64,000 bases of DNA from JANOAR01 sp031411235 (lineage in GTDB: Bacteria > Verrucomicrobiota > Verrucomicrobiia > Verrucomicrobiales > Verrucomicrobiaceae): assembly GCA_031411235.1 (NCBI GenBank), contig JANOAR010000084.1:11831-75830 (forward strand). The letters run 5' to 3'. Below the pieces are notes generated by a model. That model made no database searches. It worked only from the letters and a program-made list of their open reading frames with translations, and was not told where the DNA came from. Below, one piece after another: positions 52,912-61,900 of this stretch (its first letter is position 1; each line of letters starts with the position of its first letter). Made by a program: the position numbers and the translations under genes.

Positions 52912-54183
52912 ATGACCGACATCGCCCAAATGATTCAAAACGGTAGCGCCCATGTGTGGCTCTACATCCCTGTTGCCATCCTGCTTGGGGCCTTGCACGG
53001 GCTGGAGCCGGGGCATTCCAAGACCATGATGGCGGCGTTTATCATCGCCATTCGTGGCACGGTGTGGCAGGCGGTGTTGCTGGGGTTGTCGGCAGCGATT
53101 TCGCACTCGCTCATCATATGGGTGCTGGCGGCGCTGGCGCTTTATTATGGCAGCGCGTGGAATGCTGAAACCATCGAGCCTTATCTGCAAATGGTGTCGG
53201 GTGTGATGATCTTTGGCTTGGCGGTGTGGATGTATTTCAGGACTCGGCGGGAGGTGGATGAAGCGGCTTCTCACGGTTACGAACACAGCCATGACCATCA
53301 TCACGATGAGCACTTGCACGATCATACTGACCAGTTCCATGACATCGCGGTGCCAGCGGGATTGAACGTGCCCGCCCGGTTCGCCAAGCGCACGACTCAG
53401 GGCCGTCACGGCGGCATGATGCTGGACACCGGGCATGGCTGGCTGGAGATCGCTGTGTTTGAAGCGGGCGTGCCACCACGCTTCCGCATCTACCCGTGTA
53501 AGGCGAATGGCGACACCCTGCCCCTGCGCAAAGGCTCCACCATGGCCACGGGCACGCGCCTGATCCTTGAGACAGCGCGGTTGGATGGGCGCACACAGCT
53601 CTTCAAGTTTGAGGCGGAGGATGGCTTCTGGGAAGCCACTGCGAGGCTGCCGGAACCGCATGAGTTCATGGCCACGCTGTCAATGGGGCACGAAGATCAT
53701 GCGCATACCTACAAGCTGAAATTCACCGAGGAGCATCACGGCCACTCGCACACCGCCGTGGCGCAGGAGATCAAACCGGAGGGCGATGTGTATCAGGACG
53801 CCCACGAGCGCGCCCACGCCGAGGATATCGCGAAACGTTTCGCCAACCGCGCCGTGACCACGCCGCAGATCATCCTCTTCGGCATCACGGGCGGGCTCAT
53901 GCCGTGCCCGGCGGCCTTCACCATTTTGCTCGTGTGCCTGCAACTGAAGCGCGCCACGCTTGGCTTCTCCATCGTGGGCGCCTTTAGCTTTGGCCTTGCC
54001 CTCACCATGGTCACGGTGGGTGCGGCGGCGGCGTGGAGCGTGCAGCACGCGGAGAAGCGCTTCAGCGGCTTCGGCGAGGCGATGCGCAAGGCCCCCTATG
54101 TGTCTTGCGTGCTGCTCACGCTGTTGGCGCTCTATATGGTGTGGAGCGGCTGGCAAGGGCTGGCTCATCCGCACGCTCACTGA
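52912..54183 (+). CDS. rcnA: RcnA/NicO-type Ni/Co efflux permease with inserted HGG domain
   Basis: The 423-residue protein has RcnA/NicO features: ALHGLEPGHSKTMMAAF (27-43) in the first helices, a His-rich loop (HDHHHDEHLHDHTDQ, about 127-142) and FGITGGLMPCPAAFTILLVCLQL (about 323-345) in the second half, with six to seven helices. Between the halves lies an extra soluble domain (about 165-278) beginning RHGGMMLD, LEIAVFE, VPPRFRIYP and ending EPHEF, which aligns by eye with the HGG domain of the CzcB adaptor in this island. RcnA-type permeases export nickel and cobalt. The insert may sense or bind the metal in the periplasm. The C-terminus ends HPHAH. Confidence 0.85.
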   Translation: MTDIAQMIQNGSAHVWLYIPVAILLGALHGLEPGHSKTMMAAFIIAIRGTVWQAVLLGLSAAISHSLIIWVLAALALYYGSAWNAETIEPYLQMVSGVMIFGLAVWMYFRTRREVDEAASHGYEHSHDHHHDEHLHDHTDQFHDIAVPAGLNVPARFAKRTTQGRHGGMMLDTGHGWLEIAVFEAGVPPRFRIYPCKANGDTLPLRKGSTMATGTRLILETARLDGRTQLFKFEAEDGFWEATARLPEPHEFMATLSMGHEDHAHTYKLKFTEEHHGHSHTAVAQEIKPEGDVYQDAHERAHAEDIAKRFANRAVTTPQIILFGITGGLMPCPAAFTILLVCLQLKRATLGFSIVGAFSFGLALTMVTVGAAAAWSVQHAEKRFSGFGEAMRKAPYVSCVLLTLLALYMVWSGWQGLAHPHAH

Positions 54184-54289
54184 AGGCACGGCCCGCTTTG
54201 CCGACAAATATGGCCGCGAACCTGATCGCGAGATCAAAACCCCGGGCACGTGTTTTGAGGCCATGACGTTGAGGTGACAATGTCCCGCC

Positions 54290-55561
54290 TTACTTCTTCT
54301 CCTTCAGGGCTGCCGACTTGTCCTTCCACCAGGCTTCGGCGCTGGTGATGTCGAAGAGGCGGATGCCGATGCCGTTGTTGGCTTCGACGGCCATGCCGAA
54401 GGTTTGTTCCATCGTGAGTTGGGCTTCGCGGACGACATCGAGGATGGGGTCGGATTTCATGGCGCGGATGAGGGCGTCGCCGATTTCGGGTTCTTTGCGA
54501 CCACCGAGGATGTAGGCGGCTCGGGTGCGAATGTGGAAGTCTTCATGCTTGAGGAGCAGGTTGAGGATTTGCGGGACGCTGAGGTCGGCTTCGACGCTGA
54601 TGGCGCTGTCTTTGAAGAGGTCGCGCACGGGTAGGCGGTAGTCGGGGGGGACGCGGCTCCACTTTGAAAAATGCTGCTGGACGCGGAGGATTTCGGCGGC
54701 GGCTCCATGCTTGAGCCTTGCGAGTTCGGGGTCGCGGAGACTGCGCCAGAGGGCGGCGCAGGCATCGCTGGAGGCTTCAGCGATGGCTTGGTCAGCGTAG
54801 TCGGTGAGGCGGTTGCGCTCTTTTAGGATGATGAGTTCCTGGCTGATGACGCTGGTGGTTGGTTGGTTGGCGACGATCTGAGGCAGGGTGGCGGTGGGGC
54901 CGCCGCTGGGGATGTTGGCGAGGGTGGTGATGGTCTGGGAGATGCGCTCGTCGAGGATGGCGAGTTGGCTTTCGGCCTTGCTGTCAGCGGTGCGCAGGGC
55001 GTCGATTTGTTTTTGCAGTTGGGCGAGCTGTGCGGTGGTTTCTGCGAGTTGGTCGGTGGTGGCGGTGAGCTGCTTCTTTAGCTCGGTCTGGGCGGCTGCG
55101 TCGGTGGCTGGGCTGCTGCTGGGAGCCGGACTCACGGGGGACTGAGCTGGGCGCTGGTTGAGGTAGGGCTCGATGCGGGCTTGGAAGAAGCTGTGCAGGA
55201 GGGTGGCGAAGGCGATGAGGAGGCCGATTTCGGCGGCGATGACGACGGCTAGATGGCGCTTGGATATGGGGGCGCGGCGCTGGTTGCTCAGTCTGGTGGC
55301 GGCGGCGTTGCTGCTGGCTACGATGGGGCGCAAGAGGCCGAGTTGCTCGGCTTTTTCTTGTTCGAGCTGGGCGCGGCGTTTGGCATGATCGTGCGCTGGA
55401 TTGGCGGGCTGGGCATCGGCTTCCACTCGGAGCGGCGGCTCGGGCTGTGGGCTGCTGCTCTCGTCGGGGGCACTGGGGGCAGCGCTGGCGGGCGTGAGTT
55501 GCTCTGGCGGGGCTTCGCTGGTTGTGGGGTGGGCCGCAGAATCCGAGTTGTGCATGGGCAT
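54290..55561 (-). CDS. Membrane-anchored coiled-coil protein with HEAT-like C-terminus
   Basis: The 423-residue protein has a cytoplasmic Pro/Ser/Glu-rich N-terminus (about 1-95), one membrane helix (LAVVIAAEIGLLIAFATLLHSF, about 105-125) and a Pro/Ala linker. A coiled coil follows (about 155-215, LKKQLTATTDQLAETTAQLAQLQKQID), then a helical region with a HEAT/PBS-lyase-like pair (LLLKHEDFHIRTRAAYILGGRKEPEIGDALIRAMKSDP) and the C-terminal end. I do not recognise a named family. It is divergent from the exosortase gene with 120 bases between, so the two may share a promoter region. Function is unknown; a scaffold role at the membrane is a guess. Confidence 0.7.
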   Translation of the reverse strand: MPMHNSDSAAHPTTSEAPPEQLTPASAAPSAPDESSSPQPEPPLRVEADAQPANPAHDHAKRRAQLEQEKAEQLGLLRPIVASSNAAATRLSNQRRAPISKRHLAVVIAAEIGLLIAFATLLHSFFQARIEPYLNQRPAQSPVSPAPSSSPATDAAAQTELKKQLTATTDQLAETTAQLAQLQKQIDALRTADSKAESQLAILDERISQTITTLANIPSGGPTATLPQIVANQPTTSVISQELIILKERNRLTDYADQAIAEASSDACAALWRSLRDPELARLKHGAAAEILRVQQHFSKWSRVPPDYRLPVRDLFKDSAISVEADLSVPQILNLLLKHEDFHIRTRAAYILGGRKEPEIGDALIRAMKSDPILDVVREAQLTMEQTFGMAVEANNGIGIRLFDITSAEAWWKDKSAALKEKK

Positions 55562-55681
55562 GGGGCGAGGATTATGGCGGGAGATGATTGGGCTTTCCAG
55601 AAGTATTGAAACTGAACACGCCGCTGCTGTTTTTGAGATTTGCGGTTGGCGTGTTGGCGTGTCTCATGGAGGGGAGCGACT

Positions 55682-57403
55682 ATGACCCTGATGAACCGTG
55701 AAATAAGCCATGCCCTTGCCTTGCGAATTGCCTGGGTGGCGGGTGCGGTGGTGTTGGCCTTGCTGTTTCTGGTGTGGCCTTACCAGCACTGGGATCAGCC
55801 CCATTTATCGAGTGTGTTGCTGGGGTGGTGGCATGTGGCGGATTCGCTGGATGGTGGCGAGTGGTCGTTTTGTTTGCTGATGCCTGCGGTGGTGGCGTGG
55901 CTGGTGTATCACCGGCGCGGGGCGTGGATGAAGCTGCACCTGGAGGGGCAGTGGAGCGGCCTGGGGGTGATGCTGCTGGGGGGCTTTTTTTACTGGGTCG
56001 GCTTCAAGGCGGATGTGGGGTATCCGGGCTTTGCGGCGGTGCAGTTGGTGCTGGCGGGGTTGATCTTGCTGCTGGGTGGAGTGTCGTGGATGCGGGTGCT
56101 GCTGTTTGCTTGGCTGTTCATGTTCTTCATGTGGCCGCAGGCCCCGCTGGAGGACTATGTGGCCTCGCCGTTGCGGGTGCTGACGGCGAAGGTGTCAGGC
56201 AGTTTTTTGAATGCCGTGGGGGTGGCGACGGAGCAGCAGGGCTCGGCGCTGCAATCGGCTGCTGGCGGGGGCTACACGCTGGGGGAACGCTTCAGCCTGG
56301 ATGTGGATAAGGCCTGCGCAGGGCTGCGCTCACTCTATGCGCTGATGATGATCAGTGCGTTATTTGGCTACTTGTTTCTCAATCGCTGGCGTTCGCGGTT
56401 GGTGCTTTTTATGTGCTCGCTGCCGCTGGCGATGTTGGGCAATTTTGTGCGGTTGATGCTGCTGGCCATCGGCTCCATCGCGGTGGATTCGGAGTTCGCT
56501 GTGGGGCGGCAGTTGGGTGATCATTTGGAAATGAGCGCATTCCATGAACTGGCGGGTTACGCGGTGTTTGCCGTAGCTCTGGGCGGGATGTTCGCGGTGT
56601 CGGCGATTCTTGAACGCAAGCCGCTGGAGACGGTGAAGCGACGGCTCAATACGAGCGCTGGGATGGCGCAAGATGAGGCGCTGAGCCCAAGTAAAACAAT
56701 GGTGCCGACGGGGCCTCTCTACACTCGTGTGGCAGCGGCGGCGGGCGTCGCGGTGGTGACGCTGGCGCTGTCGGCTTGGTTTGGTGGGCAGCCGCCGATG
56801 GCGGATCTGGGGGTGCTGCTGGAGATGCCTCGGACGGTGGGGAATTATCAGCGCGTGGCCGAGGAGGGCATGACGGCGGCGGAGCGTGACATTCTTTTGG
56901 ATGATGTGGAGATGCGGCGCGGCAAGTACCTGGGTGGCACGGGCGCGGGTCTCACGGCGGTGATCGTGACCAGTGGCAAAAATCGTCGCAGCCTGCACCC
57001 GCCTGAGGTTTGCTCGCCTGCGCAGGGCTATACCATCACATCGCGCACGCCGGTGCCGATCATGCTGGAGGATGGCCGCGTGCTGGAAGGGCGACTGCTG
57101 CGCATGTTCAAGGACTATGTCGCCGAGGGCTCTGGCGAGCGCCGTCGTAGCACGGTGCTCCAGATGTACCTCTACGCGGGCAAGGATGGGGTGATGGCCA
57201 ACGACTACTACGAGCATGTGGCGATCACTTACCTGCACGCGGTGTTTAAAGGGGTGAATCACCGCTGGGCGATGGTGTCGTGCGTATTGCCTGTTTCCGA
57301 CGAGCGCATCGGTGAACGCAATCCCGTGGCCGAGGCGATGGGTTTTCAGGAGGTGCAGGGCTTCATGGCGGCCTTCCTGCCGCAGGTGCTGAAGAAGTCG
57401 TAG
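55682..57403 (+). CDS. Exosortase with C-terminal EpsI-like domain
   Basis: The start at 55682 follows a good ribosome site (GGAGGGG at 55668-55674). The 573-residue protein has about eight membrane helices and the exosortase catalytic triad: C212 in ACAGLRS, R257 in GNFVRL and H288 in FHELAGY. After residue about 375 comes an EpsI-like (DUF3485) periplasmic domain (LEMPRTVGNYQ; SGKNRRSLHPPEVCSPAQGY). Exosortases cut PEP-CTERM-type C-terminal signals and attach or release surface proteins, usually with exopolysaccharide production. No PEP-CTERM tail was seen on any protein in this window, so targets lie elsewhere. The fusion of both parts in one protein is known in related groups. Confidence 0.9.
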   Translation: MTLMNREISHALALRIAWVAGAVVLALLFLVWPYQHWDQPHLSSVLLGWWHVADSLDGGEWSFCLLMPAVVAWLVYHRRGAWMKLHLEGQWSGLGVMLLGGFFYWVGFKADVGYPGFAAVQLVLAGLILLLGGVSWMRVLLFAWLFMFFMWPQAPLEDYVASPLRVLTAKVSGSFLNAVGVATEQQGSALQSAAGGGYTLGERFSLDVDKACAGLRSLYALMMISALFGYLFLNRWRSRLVLFMCSLPLAMLGNFVRLMLLAIGSIAVDSEFAVGRQLGDHLEMSAFHELAGYAVFAVALGGMFAVSAILERKPLETVKRRLNTSAGMAQDEALSPSKTMVPTGPLYTRVAAAAGVAVVTLALSAWFGGQPPMADLGVLLEMPRTVGNYQRVAEEGMTAAERDILLDDVEMRRGKYLGGTGAGLTAVIVTSGKNRRSLHPPEVCSPAQGYTITSRTPVPIMLEDGRVLEGRLLRMFKDYVAEGSGERRRSTVLQMYLYAGKDGVMANDYYEHVAITYLHAVFKGVNHRWAMVSCVLPVSDERIGERNPVAEAMGFQEVQGFMAAFLPQVLKKS

Positions 57404-58031
57404 CAGGTGGCGGCGAGAGGGCATTTGCCTCGGGGGAGGGGAGGACGGTGGCGTCGATGGGCTTTATTTCCACAGGCGTTCCACAGCTTCTTCACAGGTT
57501 ATTCACATTCACTGGCTAGGCTGTGAAGACGCTTTCTGCCGGGCTGTGCTGTGTGTGATCCATTCCGCAAAAGACCTGTGAACCAACCCACGAGAAAGGC
57601 ATGATGAATCCTTTTCAGCAAAGTGATCCGAGGCAAAAAGTGGGCTCATGTGACGGTGCCGTGTTGAGTCGCGGTGAACTGTGCTAGCTAGGCTTCGTGT
57701 GAAGTAATTAAAATTCATCGTGGACACCGTCCAAAGCACGCAAAATCAAGGATTTGAAAGCATTCCGTGTTGAACTGCGATGGTCTCATTCACGGGTGAA
57801 AATAAGTGACTCAAGACCCGCATAACAGCGGCGTGATGATGCCTGAAAATGAGGTTTTACATTCAGCGCTGGGCTGCGGGTAGCAGACCCCAGGAGACGC
57901 TTTTCTACATGGCTGGGCAGTGACAGTGAAACCGGGAAAGAAGGCTATTCACACTCACCCTCAGTGACAGTATCGCCACGAAACACGGGGCTTCGTGGCG
58001 GGCGGCGGCGAGTTATTCACAACCCGATTGC
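57404..58031. other. 628-bp intergenic region with DnaA-box-like sites and direct repeats
   Basis: No gene could be supported; the one minus-strand open frame (57509-57739) has no family or leader. Two perfect TTATTCACA sites (57499-57507 and 58013-58021) match the DnaA-box consensus TTATNCACA, and CTATTCACA (57945-57953) differs at one base. CAGTGACAGT occurs twice in the same direction (57918-57927 and 57962-57971). A small hairpin (CCACGAA ... TTCGTGG) lies near 57976-57998. The region separates convergent genes, which normally needs no large gap. Confidence 0.5.
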
Positions 58032-58895
58032 TTACTCACTTAGCCAGCCCATGGACTTCATCCACTCACCCACGCGGACGTGCCACATATTGACGGGCTT
58101 GCCGTTGGGCTTCATGCCGAAGCCGTGACCGCCGAGGGCGTAGCAATGGATTTCGGCGGGCAGGCCGAGCTTCTTGTATTCCAGGTAGAGCATGGCGCTG
58201 CCGGAGGCAGTGATCTTGTCATCGCTGGCGTGGAGGAGGCAGATCGGCGGTGCGTCCTTGGGCACGACGATCTCGGGCTTCAGAGCGGTGGGGGCCTTGT
58301 CGTTGTCCACGAGGTAGGCGGGATACACGGGCACGGCGAAGCTGGGGCGCGCGTCCATGTCCAGCGAAGGGTCTTCTTTATACGTACGCTCATTGGCATG
58401 GAGGGCGGTGACTACCGCAAGGTTGCCCCCAGCGCTGAAGCCCAGGATGCCGAGGCGGTCGGGCTTGATGCCCCACTCGGCGGCGTGATGGCGGATGATG
58501 CCCATCGCCCGCTGCGCATCCTGGAGTGGCGCGGCCCAGGGCTGCTCGTTGTCGCGACGTGGTACGCGGTATTTGAGCACGATGCCGGTGACGCCAAGAG
58601 TGTTCAGGTAATCGCAGACTTGGGTGCCCTCGTGCTCGATGGCGAGGATGCCGTAGCCGCCGCCAGGGCAGACGAGGACAGCGGTGCCATTGGGCTTCTC
58701 GGCCTTATAGACTTCAATGGTGGGATCGCTGACGTTGGAGACGCGACGAATGCCGTCTTCCTTCTTCACATCGGTTTCGGGCTGGGGCTTGAAGTCGGCC
58801 TTTTCAGGCGCGCCCGTGGGCCAGAGTTTGACACTGATGGGCTCGGCAGCCGTGGCGGAGAGGGAGGCGATGAGGGCGAGGAGGAGGGGGCGCAT
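58032..58895 (-). CDS. Exported alpha/beta-hydrolase (acetylxylan-esterase-like)
   Basis: The 287-residue protein has a signal peptide (MRPLLLALIASLSATAAEP). The fold motifs are VLVCPGGGYG (oxyanion loop), ILGFSAGGNLA (nucleophile Ser in GFSAGG), LLHASDDKITASGSAMLY (acid Asp) and ALGGHGFGMK (catalytic His). This is the BD-FAE/dienelactone-like group of carbohydrate esterases, likely removing acetyl groups from plant or algal polysaccharide outside the cytoplasm. Its start codon is preceded by four ATTCATA-type heptamers instead of a Shine-Dalgarno site. It precedes no obvious partner. Similar in motif set to the esterase at 36130 but shorter and not closely related by eye. Confidence 0.9.
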   Translation of the reverse strand: MRPLLLALIASLSATAAEPISVKLWPTGAPEKADFKPQPETDVKKEDGIRRVSNVSDPTIEVYKAEKPNGTAVLVCPGGGYGILAIEHEGTQVCDYLNTLGVTGIVLKYRVPRRDNEQPWAAPLQDAQRAMGIIRHHAAEWGIKPDRLGILGFSAGGNLAVVTALHANERTYKEDPSLDMDARPSFAVPVYPAYLVDNDKAPTALKPEIVVPKDAPPICLLHASDDKITASGSAMLYLEYKKLGLPAEIHCYALGGHGFGMKPNGKPVNMWHVRVGEWMKSMGWLSE

Positions 58896-58901
58896 AGTGA
58901 A

Positions 58902-58929
58902 ATTATGAATTATGAATTATGAATTATGA
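58902..58929 (-). repeat. Heptamer repeat tract (ATTCATA-type, four copies) before the esterase start
   Basis: On the plus strand ATTATGA is repeated exactly four times; on the coding strand of the esterase this reads as ATTCATA-type heptamers ending within ten bases of the start codon at 58895. The same arrangement occurs before the DUF1501 start at 34882. Confidence 0.7.
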
Positions 58930-58977
58930 ATGGCGAAGGCGGCGGCAGGGAACGAGGGGCGGGGTGGGGTTCTTGCC

Positions 58978-61900
58978 TCACCGCCCAGGCGGCGCGACTT
59001 CCTTCACTGTCGCGCCGTTGGTTTCGCTGAGCACCAGCACGGCGAGTCGCTCGATGGAGTTCATCTCGGCGGGTTTCAGCATGGGGTAGTCGAGTCCGTT
59101 CGCGGGCGGAGGTTCGTATCCAGCGGCCTGGGGCGGCGCATCATTCAGCGTGCCGTTCAGGCTGGCGTAGTCGAAGCGGCCTCGCAGGTCGGTGTAGCCA
59201 TCTTTGAAGAAGCGCAGCGTGCCGTTTTGCAGTCGCGCATAGACCTTCACATAAGCCTTCGCCACGGGCTTGTTGCTAGCGCTGTCGAGGGCTTCCAGGC
59301 GACCGTAGTTCTCGGTGAGCGTGAGCTTCAAGGTGTTGGCGTGGTAGGCCTGGGCTTTGCGCTGGCCTGCACCCACGACTTCAACGAGAACGTTGGCCTT
59401 GGCATACTCGGCGGGCAGCGGCACATCGAACTCGTCCTTGCCTGCGGGCAAGATTTGCCGGGCGCTGAGGCTAGGCTTGATGATGCTGAAGCGGCCCGCA
59501 TCCTGGCTGACGAAGGGGCTGCTGCTGAAGCTGAACTCGGGATCCATGAGGTAGTAGTTCAGCGTCACTTCGCCGAGGTTCTTCCAGGTCAGCGCGAGGG
59601 TCTTGTTCTCGACTTTGAAGTCGAAGCTCGGCTCGCTGGCGGCGAGGTCGGTCTGCTGCTTCTCGCGGTCAGGCTTGTCGCTCGCGGCGGGCTTCACGGC
59701 TTTGCCAGTAACTTCATCGCTCTGCGCTATTACGTCGGCGAAGAGCGCCTGCCAGCGCGGCACGGGATACGTCGCATACTTCGCCGCGATGGTCTTGGCC
59801 TCGTCGAGCTTGTCCTCATAAAAGGCGGCGTAGCAGCGCATGTAGTCGTGCTGGATTTGCGTGGGCAAAGCCTTCGCATTGATCGTGGCGAAGCGGGTCA
59901 GCGCTTCATCGACGCGGTCTTGGAGGAACAGGTGATACACCACGCTCATGTTGTCGGTGGCATCGAGCTGGGGCTTATGCGCGAGGATGTCGAGCAGGCG
60001 CTGGTACTGGTGCAGCACGGTGGTATTGGCCACGCGCCATTCGTTGCCCACGCGATGCGCACGCTGATTCACCAGCGGGCTGTATTCCAGGTGCTCGTAG
60101 GCGTGGCGCTCCGTGGGATCGAGAATGACGAGTGTGCTGGCGAGGTAGGGGCCGCACTGGTCAACGAAGTCATCGTGATGCTTCAACCACTCGCGCAATG
60201 TGCCTGCATCGTTGTGCAGCAGCGCGTAGCTGGCGATGACATCGCTCCACAGATGATGCGTGTTCAACAGCCCAACGAGCCGCTTGTAGAAATCCACGCT
60301 CTGGCGGCAGCGCCAGGCGATGCGTTCCATGTCCAGCGACTCCAGATTGTTCTGCGCGAGATAGGCCAGCACCTCGGCCTCGCTGCCATACTGAGAGACG
60401 TAGTCCCACGATGCCTTGTCCGCCTGCGTGAGTCGCGCGACGACGTTGAATTCAAAGGGCTTGGCGTTGCCTGCCACGCCGCCCGCCACGGCCACATTCA
60501 CCGGGAAGTGCGCAAACTTTGCCCCGGCCTTCGCAGCAACGATGGGGAAGTAGAACTCATACTCAAAGGTCTGCGTGGTGTAGGGCTCCAGGCGCAGTTG
60601 CTTCGAGTCGGTGGCCTTGCTGCCCTTCACCGGCAGCGCACCCTGCGGGATTTGCAGCAGCACGCTGGCCTTGGCTGGGGCGCTGGTAGGATTGGTCACG
60701 ACGACGTTCGCTCCATACGCGGTGCCCGTGAGGAACTCGGCGGTGACATACTTCTCGCGCTTCTCATTGCCCTCCTGCGTGTAGCGATCGCCCGCGCGGA
60801 AGAAGCTCTGCGACACGAGCAACTGCCCCTGCTGCGCATCGGCTGCGGCTGCGGTTTTGATCTCCTTGTGATACACAATGACCGGGCCGCCTGCGGTGAG
60901 ATCGAAGCGTGAGCCCTCGGTTTTGTGGCTGTGCTTGGGCGCATCAAAAGGTAGATCAAGCACCGCGAGCGCGAGCATCATCTCGGTGAAGTTTCGGCTG
61001 GCCTCGGCGACATGCTCGGAGACGAAAGCACCCTTGGAACCCGCTGCCACCCAGGCTGCGTAGTCGCGCCAGAAGGCGTTCACAGGCACGAGGTCGGCGT
61101 TCTGCTCGCTGATGCGCAAACGCCAGTAGTTGTTCTCCGCCCATTCCTTGGTCGGGCCGAGCGCACGGAAGTAAGCACGGACTTGGGCGCGTGCGGCACT
61201 GGCGGCGTCTTTGCCGAAGAAAGCGAGGCTGTCACCCACGGCATTGACGGTTACGCCACCAGAGAATGTGACCACACCGCTGAGAGTCGCTGGGCGCATA
61301 GCGCTTTCCTCTTTGAGCAGTTCCACTCCCAACGCCTCGGCAGGCGCAGCTTTGCTCTTGCTGAGCTTTTGCGCAATCTGCGGAATGGCATTTGGCATCG
61401 GCGATCCGGGTGGCGGTGGTGATGCGGCGAAAGGGTCTGCTGGAGCCGCCGCAGAACCAGCGGCAGGCATTGCCATCGCGAAGCCCGTAGCTCGTGTTTC
61501 AAGCTGTGCCTTCGCCTTATGTATCATACCACCAATAAGTTCATCATCGCCATCGCCCAGCTCCATCGCGCGGCCACGCAGCGCAGTCTCGAAGAGCCTG
61601 TCGGCATTCTCAGCCTTGGGTGGGTTCATCTCCCACCTTTCGCGCAAATGCCTCGCGGCATTAGGCGCTTCGCCTTCGATGCGCTGGGCCAGCAGGCAGC
61701 GCTCCACGGTATTGAGCTGGCCGTAGGCCCAGGGTTCGAGATAGCGCCGCAGGTCTAGGCCGAGGAGGAAGTCGTCCATGAAAGTCTTGTCCTTCTTGTT
61801 GGCCAGGCACGGGCGCACTACGGCATCGAAGAAGGGCTTGTCCTTGCGGGCGAGAAAGAAGCTCAGTTCATGGCAGGCGAACTCGCTGAACTTGGCCCGC

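Noticed and set aside
57509..57739. 76-codon minus-strand frame in the 628-bp gap
   Set aside because: No domain, no leader, composition unlike neighbours; likely chance.
58930..60912. 660-codon plus-strand open frame
   Set aside because: Antisense to the giant envelope protein; no leader, no recognised domain, and shadow-like Val/Leu/Gly/His composition.
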